Origin: an uncultured Collinsella sp.
GTDB lineage: Bacteria > Actinomycetota > Coriobacteriia > Coriobacteriales > Coriobacteriaceae
DNA length: 48,940 bases
Direction of reading: 5' to 3'
NCBI GenBank assembly: GCA_902470925.1
Contig: CABRIF010000003.1
Span: 1-48,940, forward strand
The notes beneath the pieces are model-generated. The model saw only the letters and a program-made list of their open reading frames with translations, was not told the DNA's origin and searched no databases. The position numbers and the translations under genes are program-made. Positions 7,983 to 14,370 of the stretch are shown in pieces (position 1 is the stretch's first letter; each line of letters opens with the position of its first letter).

Positions 7983-9163
7983 TGGGCGCGTGTGCTGGAG
8001 ATGCCCCGCGTCAGCGCGTGGCGATTCTGGGCTGCACGGGCTCAATCGGCACCCAGGCGCTCGATGTGTGCCGTCAGCATGCCGACCGGCTGCAGGTCGT
8101 GGCGCTGAGCGCTCACGCGCGCACGTCCGAGCTCGTGGCGGCGGCGCGTGAGTTCGGCGTTTCGCACGTGGCGGTTACCGATCCGGCGCATGCGGCCGAT
8201 CCGGTGCTTTCTGAGCTTCCGTCAGGCTGCGAGCTCGACGTCGGTGCTGCGGCGGCGTGTCGCATCGCGGCGCTTGACGACGTGGACACCGTGCTCGTGT
8301 CCGTGGTGGGTGCCGCAGGGCTCGAGGCGAGCCATGCGGTCCTGGCTGCCGGCAAGCGGCTTGCGCTGGCGAACAAGGAATCGCTCGTGGTGGGCGGCGA
8401 CCTGCTCATGCCGCTCGCGGCCCCCGGGCAGCTGCTGCCCGTTGACTCCGAGCATGCTGCGATCTTCCAGTGCCTGCTGGGTGAGGATGCGCGCGAGCTT
8501 CACACCATCTGGCTCACCTGCTCGGGCGGCCCGTTCTTCGGCCGCACCGCGCGCGAGCTCGCGGGCGTGGGCGTCGCCGGCGCGCTTGCCCATCCCACCT
8601 GGAGCATGGGCGCCAAGATCACCATCGATTCCGCCACGCTCATGAACAAGGGCCTGGAGCGCATCGAGGCCATGCACCTGTTCGGCGTGGATCTCGATCG
8701 CATCCAGGTGGTGATCCAGCGCGAGTCCAAGATCCACTCCATGGTCGAGTACGCCGATGGTTCGGTGATCGCGCATCTGGGTGCCTCCGACATGCGCATT
8801 CCCATCCAGTACGCCTTCTCCTATCCCGAGCGCTGGTCCACGCCGGCGCCGCGCGTCGATTTCCGGACGCTCGGCTCGCTGACCTTCGCCGCACCCGATA
8901 TGGATTCCTTCCGTTGCCTGGCGCTTGCCGAGGAGGCGGGCCGCGTGGGGGGTACGATGCCGTGTGTGCTCAACGCCGCCAACGAGGTGGCGGTGGATGC
9001 GTTCCTGCACGACCGCGTCGGGTTCACGGACATCCCGCGCGTGGTCGAGGCCTGCATGGACGCCCATGAGCGCGATCAGGTACGCTCGATCGCCCAACTG
9101 CGCGATATCGACGCGTGGGCCCGTGCCCGCGCGTGCGAGCAGCTTGCGCGCATCGCCGGCTAA
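7982..9163 (+). CDS. dxr: 1-deoxy-D-xylulose 5-phosphate reductoisomerase
   Basis: Second step of the MEP isoprenoid pathway: converts DXP to MEP with NADPH. The 393-residue product shows the NADPH-binding GCTGSIGTQALDV at residues 18-30, then ALANKESLVVGG, DSEHAAIFQCL (metal ligands Asp and Glu), SGGPFF and HPTWSMG, then DSATLMNKGLE. ATG 7982 is coupled to the cdsA stop. With ispG and ispH also in the window, the organism makes isoprenoids by the MEP route, feeding UppS next door. Confidence 0.97.
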   Translation: MGACAGDAPRQRVAILGCTGSIGTQALDVCRQHADRLQVVALSAHARTSELVAAAREFGVSHVAVTDPAHAADPVLSELPSGCELDVGAAAACRIAALDDVDTVLVSVVGAAGLEASHAVLAAGKRLALANKESLVVGGDLLMPLAAPGQLLPVDSEHAAIFQCLLGEDARELHTIWLTCSGGPFFGRTARELAGVGVAGALAHPTWSMGAKITIDSATLMNKGLERIEAMHLFGVDLDRIQVVIQRESKIHSMVEYADGSVIAHLGASDMRIPIQYAFSYPERWSTPAPRVDFRTLGSLTFAAPDMDSFRCLALAEEAGRVGGTMPCVLNAANEVAVDAFLHDRVGFTDIPRVVEACMDAHERDQVRSIAQLRDIDAWARARACEQLARIAG

Positions 9164-9174
9164 GATTGGATCTC

Positions 9175-10542
9175 ATGGACTCCCTCTTCGGATTCATCGC
9201 CCCCATCTTCTGGGGCTTCGTCTTGCTTTCCGCTCTCGTCTTCGTGCACGAGGGCGGTCACTTTCTTGCGGCGCGCGCCTGCGGCGTGCGGGTGACCGAG
9301 TTCTTCCTCGGGATGCCTTGCCGCTTCAACCTCCATCACGTGTCACGCCGTATCGGCACGAAGTTCGGTATCACGCCGATCCTGCTCGGCGGCTACGCCG
9401 AGATCTGCGGCATGGACCCCACCGAGGTCGCCTGCGCGCCGGCGGTCCTTGCCTACGTGCACGAGCACGGCGTCGCCACGGTCGCCCAGATCGCACAGGA
9501 CCTGGAGCTGTCCGAGGCCGAGGCCCTCGACGCCTGCGCGCTGCTCATGGGCTGGGGGTCGGTGGCGCCGCGCTACGACGAGGCGGCCGGCGAGCGCCCG
9601 GGCGGCTCGGAGTACCCGAGCACCTACGCCGCCATGCCGCGCGATGCCGCCGGGTCCACGATCTTCGACGGCCGCCGCTTCGAGCGCGCCGGCGCCACGC
9701 AGGAAGGGGAGCGCTGGGTGCCGCCCATGGGGCAGGAAGCGTTCTATGCCCAGGAGCGCTCGCGCACCTATATCGGCAAGGGGTTTTGGAAGCGCGCGTT
9801 CATGTTGCTCGCGGGCATCGGCGTCAACATCCTGACGGGCTTTCTGCTCATCGTGGCGGTCTATTCGGCGCTGGGGACGCAGGTCGTGGTGGACACCAAC
9901 CGCGTCGGCGCCGTTGTCGACCACTCGCCCGCGGCCGAGGCGGGGCTTGCGGCGGGCGACGCGATTTCCTCGGTTGACGGCGCGGTCACCGACAGCTGGT
10001 CCGCCATTTTGGAAGCCCTGTCGTCGGCGCAGCCGGGCGATCGGATCTCACTCGGGGTCACCGATGCGGACGGGCAGCAGCGCAGCGTGACGGTCGAGCT
10101 CGGCGAGGACGGGCTGCTCGGCATCGAGGGCACCCAGGAGACGGTGCGGTTGAGCCCGCTCGATTCCTGCCGCATCGCGCTCGATAGCATCGCTCAGACG
10201 GCCCAGGGGGTCGCGCGCCTGCTCAATCCCTCCCAGACCATGGAGGTGCTCGACAGCTCCACCTCGATCGTGGGCATCTCGGTGATGTCGGCCCAGGCCG
10301 CGGCCGCCGGCCCGGCGGTCTTCCTGTCGTTTGCGGCGCTCATCTCCTTCTCCCTGGGCTTCATGAACCTGCTGCCCATTCCGCCGCTGGACGGCGGCAG
10401 GCTCCTGATCGAGGCGATCCAGGCCCTCACGCGTCGCACGGTGCCCCTGCGGGTTCAAAGCGCGATTTCGATCGTGGGCATCGTGCTGTTCGGCGCGCTG
10501 TTCCTGTACATGTTCCGAGCCGACGTGCTCCGGTTCCTCTAG
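9175..10542 (+). CDS. rseP: RseP/RasP-type site-2 metalloprotease with cytoplasmic insertion
   Basis: Intramembrane zinc protease that cleaves anti-sigma factors and signal-peptide remnants. The 455-residue product has zinc motif HEGGH near residue 25, GITPILLGGYAE, a WKRAFMLLAGIGVNILTGF membrane segment, one PDZ domain (about 245-310) and the second active-site motif LPIPPLDGGR near the C terminus. Between about residues 80 and 195, where most homologues have a short loop before the second membrane segment, there are some 115 extra residues. The first part (AVLAYVHEHGVATVAQIAQD and following) looks like a winged-helix or helical domain; the rest is Pro/Gly-rich. ATG 9175 lies 11 nt after dxr. 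Confidence 0.93.
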   Translation: MDSLFGFIAPIFWGFVLLSALVFVHEGGHFLAARACGVRVTEFFLGMPCRFNLHHVSRRIGTKFGITPILLGGYAEICGMDPTEVACAPAVLAYVHEHGVATVAQIAQDLELSEAEALDACALLMGWGSVAPRYDEAAGERPGGSEYPSTYAAMPRDAAGSTIFDGRRFERAGATQEGERWVPPMGQEAFYAQERSRTYIGKGFWKRAFMLLAGIGVNILTGFLLIVAVYSALGTQVVVDTNRVGAVVDHSPAAEAGLAAGDAISSVDGAVTDSWSAILEALSSAQPGDRISLGVTDADGQQRSVTVELGEDGLLGIEGTQETVRLSPLDSCRIALDSIAQTAQGVARLLNPSQTMEVLDSSTSIVGISVMSAQAAAAGPAVFLSFAALISFSLGFMNLLPIPPLDGGRLLIEAIQALTRRTVPLRVQSAISIVGIVLFGALFLYMFRADVLRFL

Positions 10543-10557
10543 GGTGAGGTGACTTCG

Positions 10558-11631
10558 ATGGAATCGATCGACGTTCGCTGCGCGCGTGCGCGCACCCGTG
10601 CCGTCAACGTGGGCGGCGTCCGCATCGGTGGCGGGGCGCCGGTGGCGGTGCAATCCATGACCTGCACGCCCACCGCCGATGCCGCAGCGACCCTCGAGCA
10701 GGTGCGCGCGCTGGCGCAGGCGGGCTGCGACCTGGTTCGGGTCTCGGTGCCCACCGCCGCGGCGCTCGAGGGCTTCCGCGAGGTGTGCGCCTCCTCCCCG
10801 GTGCCGATCGTGGCCGACATCCACTTCGACCACCGCCTGGCGATCGGCGCGGTACGGGCGGGCGCGGCGAAGCTGCGCATCAACCCGGGCAACATCGGCA
10901 GCTGGGAGAAGGTCGACGCCGTGATCGAGGCGGCGGGCGAGGTCGGCTGCGCGATCCGCATCGGCGTCAACGCCGGCTCGCTCGAGGACGACATCGCCGC
11001 CCGCGATGGGCTCACGCAGGCCGAGAAGCTCGTCATGTCGAGCATGCGCTTTGTCGAGCACTTCCATTCGCGTGGCTTTTCGGACATCGTGCTGTCGGCC
11101 AAGGCCCACAGCGTGGCCACGACCGTGGATGCCTATCGGGCGCTGTCGCGCGAGCTGCCCGAGATTCCGCTGCATCTGGGCGTGACCGAGGCCGGCGGCG
11201 TGCGCCAGGGCACCATCAAGAGCTCGATTGCGCTGGGGATGCTGCTCGCCGAGGGCATCGGTGACACCATGCGCGTGTCGCTTACCGCCGATCCGGTGGA
11301 GGAGGTGCCGGTGGCCTGGGGGATCCTCTCGGCGCTGGGCCTGCGCCGCCGTGGACCCGAGATGGTCTCGTGCCCCACCTGCGCGCGCTGCCAGGTTGAC
11401 CTCATCGGCATCGCCGGCGAGGTCGAGCGCCGGCTTTCTGCCTGCACCAAGCCGATCTCGGTAGCGGTGATGGGGTGCGTGGTGAACGGGCCGGGGGAGG
11501 CTGCCGACGCCGATGTGGGCGTTGCCTGTGGCCGCGGCTCCGCGATGCTCTTCCGCCACGGGCAGGTGGTGCGCAAGGTGCCGGCCGATGCCATCGTGGA
11601 GTCCCTGATGGAGGAGATCGACGCGCTGTAA
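10558..11631 (+). CDS. ispG: 4-hydroxy-3-methylbut-2-enyl diphosphate synthase (IspG)
   Basis: Iron-sulfur enzyme of the MEP pathway: reductively opens MEcPP to HMBPP. ATG 10558 is chosen because GAGGTGA ends 5 nt upstream; an in-frame GTG at 10549 lies inside that site. The 357-residue product has the TIM-barrel motifs VQSMTCTPT, ADIHFDHRLA, LRINPGNIG, and the C-terminal cluster-binding cysteines in SCPTCARC and GCVVNGPGE. It follows rseP by 15 nt and is the last gene of this run; a terminator lies downstream at 11794. Confidence 0.97.
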   Translation: MESIDVRCARARTRAVNVGGVRIGGGAPVAVQSMTCTPTADAAATLEQVRALAQAGCDLVRVSVPTAAALEGFREVCASSPVPIVADIHFDHRLAIGAVRAGAAKLRINPGNIGSWEKVDAVIEAAGEVGCAIRIGVNAGSLEDDIAARDGLTQAEKLVMSSMRFVEHFHSRGFSDIVLSAKAHSVATTVDAYRALSRELPEIPLHLGVTEAGGVRQGTIKSSIALGMLLAEGIGDTMRVSLTADPVEEVPVAWGILSALGLRRRGPEMVSCPTCARCQVDLIGIAGEVERRLSACTKPISVAVMGCVVNGPGEAADADVGVACGRGSAMLFRHGQVVRKVPADAIVESLMEEIDAL

Positions 11632-11793
11632 GGGCGCTCGCGCCCGCGGCCCCGTCTCAGCCCGGCTGGTCTTCACCTCGAAGTCGAGGGGGCTCGTCCA
11701 CCTTCCTTTCGGCCTCGGGTCAGCCCGGCTGGTCTCCACCTTGGCCTGCGCGCCCGCGGCCCGGCGCCTTCGCATCACAGGCGCGCGGCCGCC
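11632..11793. repeat. ispG-proS spacer with 22-nt direct repeats
   Basis: This gene-free stretch contains two copies of a 22-nt word, TCAGCCCGGCTGGTCTYCACCT, at 11657-11678 and 11720-11741, differing at one base and 63 nt apart. Each contains the palindrome CAGCCCGGCTG. A CGCGCCCGCGGCCC word also occurs near 11639 and 11749, hinting at a decayed tandem duplication of about 110 nt. The hairpin CCTCGA-AG-TCGAGG lies between the copies. The function is unknown. Confidence 0.7.
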
Positions 11794-11823
11794 GCGCCCG
11801 GAACAGACGGGCGCTGTCTTTTT
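11794..11823 (+). terminator. Rho-independent terminator after ispG
   Basis: A 7-bp perfect GC stem (GCGCCCG with CGGGCGC) and 7-nt loop are followed by TGTCTTTTT. It ends the pyrH-to-ispG transcript before the proS promoter. Confidence 0.75.
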
Positions 11824-11875
11824 CGAGCCGTTCGCCGCCTTGCGTGGCCGAGGTGGGCGCTACGGGTCCCCAACC

Positions 11876-11884
11876 TGCTATTAT
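11876..11884 (+). promoter_or_regulatory. Extended -10 promoter of proS
   Basis: TGC-TATTAT, identical to the -10 region of the rpsB promoter, sits 38 nt before the proS start. No convincing -35 hexamer is seen. No T-box antiterminator is recognisable in the short leader. Confidence 0.55.
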
Positions 11885-11921
11885 CGATACCGTTTGCCTG
11901 TTCTCAATCAAGGAGGTCGCT

Positions 11922-13649
11922 GTGTCCAAGACCCGCGCCATGAAGATGTCGAGCCTGTATGCCCCCACGCTGAAGGAGGACCCCGCCGAGGCGGAGCTCG
12001 CCAGCCATCGGCTCATGCTGCGCGCCGGCATGATCCGCAAGCAGGCGGCGGGCCTGTACAGCTACCTGCCGCTCGCGTGGCGCTCGCTGCGCAAGATCGA
12101 GCGCATCGTGCGCGACGAGATGGAGGCCGCCGGTGCGCAGGAGATGCTCATGCCCATCATGGTGGACGCCGACGCCTGGCGCGATTCGGGTCGCTACAAC
12201 GCCTACGGCCCCGAGCTCATGCGCTTCGCCGACCGCCATGGGCGCGAGTTCGTCTTGGGCCCCACCCATGAGGAGACCGTCACCGACCTCATCAAGAACG
12301 AGCTGAAAAGCTACAAGCAGCTCCCGGTGAACCTCTATCAGATTCAGGACAAGTTCCGCGATGAGATGCGACCGCGCTTCGGGCTCATGCGCGGCCGCGA
12401 GTTCATCATGAAGGACGGCTACTCGTTCAACGCCACGCAGGAAAGCCTGCAGGAGACCTATGACGCGATGAAGGACGCCTATGCCAACATCTGCGAGCGC
12501 TGCGGCATCAAGGCGCTGCCCGTTGTGGCCGATTCGGGCCAGATCGGCGGCGACACGAGCGTCGAGTTCATGGCGCTAGCCGATGCCGGTGAGGCGGCAC
12601 TCGTCTACTGCGACGCCTGCGGGTATGCCGCCGATGACGAGGCGGCCTCCACGCAGGTCGCGGTGACCGAGGGCCCCGGCGACGGGAGCCTTCAGAAGGT
12701 CCACACCCCCGGCATGGGCACGATCGCGGCCGTGGCGGCGTTTTTCGGCTTCCCCGAGAACGGCACCCGCAAGTCGCTCGCGCTCATCGATGCCGCCGGC
12801 GCGCCCGTCGTGGCGATCGTCCCCGGCGACCACGAGCTCAACGACTGCAAGGCCGAGCACGTCTTCGGCGAGGGCTATCGCATGATGAGCGACGAGGAGC
12901 TCGAGCGCTATGGCCTCATCAAGGGCTTCATCGGGCCGGTGGGCCTGCCCGCGGGCATCCGCCTGGTGTGCGATACCTCGCTCAAGGGCTCTGCGCGGTG
13001 GGCGTGCGGTGCCAACGAGGCCGACTGCCACTTCACCGGCGCCTGCCCGGGGCGCGATTTTGAGCCCGACGCCTGGGAGGACCTCGTCACCGTGGTGGCC
13101 GGCGACCCCTGCCCGCACTGCGGCGCGCCGCTCGAGGCCGCGCGCGGCATCGAGGTGTCCCAGGTCTTCCAGCTCGGCACGAAGTACTCCGAGGCCATGG
13201 GGGCCACGTTTGCCGACGAGAACGGCGAGGAGCGCCCGTTTCTGATGGGCTGCTACGGCGTGGGCGTCTCGCGCACCCTGGCGGCCGCCGTCGAGCAGCA
13301 CAACGACGAGCACGGCATCATTTGGCCGGTGTCCATCGCGCCGTATGAGGTGTCGGTCATTCCACTCGACCCTGATAAGGAGCCGTGCGCCAGCGCCTGT
13401 GCGGAGCTGGTGGAGGCGCTTGTTGCCGAGGGCATCGAGGTGGTGGTCGATGACCGCGCCGAGCGTCCGGGTGTGAAGTTCGCCGACAACGACCTCATGG
13501 GCTTCCCGTATCAGGTTGTGCTGGGCCGCCGCGGTCTTGCAAACGGTACCGTCGAGCTCAAGGATCGCGCCACGGGTGAGCGCCAGGATGTGCCGGTGGC
13601 CGAGGCGGCCGCGCGCGTGGCCGAGCTGGTGCGCGCGCAGCGGCGCTAG
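11922..13649 (+). CDS. proS: Prolyl-tRNA synthetase
   Basis: Class II aminoacyl-tRNA synthetase that charges tRNA-Pro. GTG 11922 follows AAGGAGG by 5 nt, giving 575 residues, the length of the bacterial form with an inserted editing (INS) domain. Motif 2 region RDEMRPRFGLMRGREF, GPTHEETVTDLI and motif 3 GCYGVGVSRTLAAAVEQ are clear. The INS domain spans about 220-400, and the anticodon-binding domain the last 110 residues. The reading frame is open far upstream into ispG, but the promoter, terminator and ribosome site all support this start. Confidence 0.97.
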   Translation: MSKTRAMKMSSLYAPTLKEDPAEAELASHRLMLRAGMIRKQAAGLYSYLPLAWRSLRKIERIVRDEMEAAGAQEMLMPIMVDADAWRDSGRYNAYGPELMRFADRHGREFVLGPTHEETVTDLIKNELKSYKQLPVNLYQIQDKFRDEMRPRFGLMRGREFIMKDGYSFNATQESLQETYDAMKDAYANICERCGIKALPVVADSGQIGGDTSVEFMALADAGEAALVYCDACGYAADDEAASTQVAVTEGPGDGSLQKVHTPGMGTIAAVAAFFGFPENGTRKSLALIDAAGAPVVAIVPGDHELNDCKAEHVFGEGYRMMSDEELERYGLIKGFIGPVGLPAGIRLVCDTSLKGSARWACGANEADCHFTGACPGRDFEPDAWEDLVTVVAGDPCPHCGAPLEAARGIEVSQVFQLGTKYSEAMGATFADENGEERPFLMGCYGVGVSRTLAAAVEQHNDEHGIIWPVSIAPYEVSVIPLDPDKEPCASACAELVEALVAEGIEVVVDDRAERPGVKFADNDLMGFPYQVVLGRRGLANGTVELKDRATGERQDVPVAEAAARVAELVRAQRR

Positions 13650-13654
13650 GCGCT

Positions 13655-13687
13655 GCCGGGCGAAAGCTCGCCGGGCGGGACTTTTTT
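13655..13687 (+). terminator. Terminator after proS
   Basis: A nine-position stem with one mismatch (GCCGGGCGA with TCGCCGGGC, loop AAGC) is followed by GGGAC and TTTTTT. It lies 6 nt beyond the proS stop. Confidence 0.65.
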
Positions 13688-13698
13688 GGAAAAAGTTC

Positions 13699-13727
13699 TT
13701 GCACGATGCGACCGGTTCGCGTATAGT
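13699..13727 (+). promoter_or_regulatory. Promoter of the tRNA-Ala pair
   Basis: TTGCAC (13699-13704), 17-nt spacer, TATAGT (13722-13727); the start would be near 13734, 9 nt before the first tRNA. An A-rich GGAAAAAGTT block sits just upstream, as in the other tRNA promoters of this window. Confidence 0.85.
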
Positions 13728-13742
13728 ACTTTTTCGTTGCTT

Positions 13743-13815
13743 GGGGGCGTAGCTCAGCTGGGAGAGCGCTTGACTGGCAGTCAAGAGGTCAGGGGTTCGA
13801 TCCCCCTCGTCTCCA
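13743..13815 (+). tRNA. tRNA-Ala (anticodon GGC), copy 1
   Basis: A full cloverleaf: acceptor GGGGGCG pairs with CGTCTCC (two G-T pairs), D-stem GCTC/GAGC, anticodon stem CTTGA/TCAAG around loop CTGGCAG with anticodon GGC, and T-arm with GGTTCGATCCC. The discriminator is A at 13815. The following bases are CCC, so this copy does not encode a 3' CCA. Confidence 0.95.
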
Positions 13816-13838
13816 CCCTGCAACATTCTCCTTCATGT

Positions 13839-13914
13839 GGGGGCGTAGCTCAGCTGGGAGAGCGCTTGACTGGCAGTCAAGAGGTCAGGGGTTCGATCCC
13901 CCTCGTCTCCACCA
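13839..13914 (+). tRNA. tRNA-Ala (anticodon GGC), copy 2
   Basis: Body identical to the copy 23 nt upstream; anticodon GGC. This copy encodes its 3' CCA (13912-13914). The pair shares one promoter, and a terminator follows directly. The tandem identical copies look like a local duplication. Confidence 0.95.
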
Positions 13915-13924
13915 CGTGAACTAC

Positions 13925-13954
13925 AGCCTCCGGGAAACCGGGGGCTTTTTCTTT
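13925..13954 (+). terminator. Terminator immediately before the next tRNA
   Basis: A 9-bp stem (AGCCTCCGG with CCGGGGGCT, GAAA tetraloop) runs into TTTTTCTTT. It ends only 2 nt before the mature 5' end of the CAT-anticodon tRNA, leaving no room for a promoter between them. Confidence 0.85.
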
Positions 13955-13956
13955 GC

Positions 13957-14032
13957 GGGCTCATGGCGCAACGGTTAGCGCAGGGGACTCATAATCCCTG
14001 GGTTGCAGGTTCGAATCCTGCTGGGCCCACCA
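13957..14032 (+). tRNA. tRNA with CAT anticodon (Met, or Ile2 read through lysidine)
   Basis: Cloverleaf with acceptor GGGCTCA/TGGGCCC, D-stem GCGC/GCGC, anticodon stem GGGGA/TCCCT around CTCATAA (anticodon CAT), T-loop TTCGAAT and encoded CCA. CAT can be elongator Met, initiator Met or lysidine-modified Ile2. The 1-72 pair is G-C, so it is not the usual initiator; Met versus Ile2 is not resolved here. Confidence 0.92.
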
Positions 14033-14041
14033 TCGAATTCC

Positions 14042-14068
14042 AAGGCCGGGCCGTGTGCTCGGCCTTCT
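14042..14068 (+). terminator. Terminator after the CAT-anticodon tRNA
   Basis: A 10-bp stem (AAGGCCGGGC with GCTCGGCCTT, one G-T) and 5-nt loop CGTGT lie 10 nt after the tRNA, followed by the short tail CTGC. The stem resembles the AAGGCCG terminator stem after tRNA-Pro. The T-run is poor. Confidence 0.55.
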
Positions 14069-14091
14069 GCATATGCCGCCCGTCTCGATGG

Positions 14092-14143
14092 GTGCGGAGA
14101 CTCGCCATCGTCTCAAAGTGTTTCGCTAAGGTTGGAAATCAAC
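14092..14143 (+). repeat. Bipartite dispersed repeat, copy 1
   Basis: This 52-nt element consists of GTGCGGAGAC (14092-14101), a 14-nt variable middle and a 28-nt block (14116-14143) that starts AAGTGTTTCGCTAAGG and ends in the small hairpin GTTG-GAAAT-CAAC. The same two blocks, with the same 14-nt spacing, occur on the minus strand at 48887-48938. Here it lies upstream of the tRNA-Val promoter. In this copy GAGAC and GTCTC can pair across the variable part. Confidence 0.9.
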
Positions 14144-14180
14144 GCCCGTTTCGCCCGCGCAAAAAAGTTCAAAATTCTGC

Positions 14181-14210
14181 TTGCATGCCAGAAGCGGACC
14201 GTGCTATAGT
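14181..14210 (+). promoter_or_regulatory. Promoter of tRNA-Val
   Basis: TTGCAT (14181-14186), 18-nt spacer, TATAGT (14205-14210); predicted start near 14217. An AAAAAAGTT tract (14161-14169) precedes it, as at the other tRNA promoters. Confidence 0.85.
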
Positions 14211-14229
14211 TCTCCTTGCTGAAAAGCAC

Positions 14230-14304
14230 GGGCGATTGGCTCAGGGGTAGAGCATATCCTTCACACGGATGGGGTCACAAGTTCGAATCTTGTATCGCCC
14301 ACCA
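14230..14304 (+). tRNA. tRNA-Val (anticodon CAC)
   Basis: Acceptor GGGCGAT/ATCGCCC, D-stem GCTC/GAGC, anticodon stem TATCC/GGATG (outer T-G pair) around TTCACAC with anticodon CAC, T-arm with GTTCGAATC, discriminator A and encoded CCA. It reads GTG codons. Confidence 0.94.
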
Positions 14305-14315
14305 TCACACTTTGA

Positions 14316-14340
14316 GGGTCCAGGCAACTGGGCCCTTTTT
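14316..14340 (+). terminator. Terminator after tRNA-Val
   Basis: An 8-bp stem (GGGTCCAG with CTGGGCCC, one G-T), loop GCAA, then TTTTT. Confidence 0.85.
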
Positions 14341-14370
14341 GCTATCGAGTGAGTTCATAGGGGAGAGGCC

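Noticed and set aside
11475..11921. N-terminal extension of ProRS by about 149 codons into ispG
   Set aside because: The frame is open, but a terminator, a promoter and a strong ribosome site before GTG 11922 all lie inside it, and the family N terminus starts at MSKTRAMKMSSLYAP.
11632..11921. T-box riboswitch before proS
   Set aside because: No T-box sequence or specifier-loop architecture is visible, and the predicted leader after the -10 is only about 30 nt.
13743..14304. tRNA genes as an integration site
   Set aside because: The duplicated tRNA-Ala is a full-length tandem copy with no foreign DNA between; no partial tRNA 3' end repeat was found near the island.
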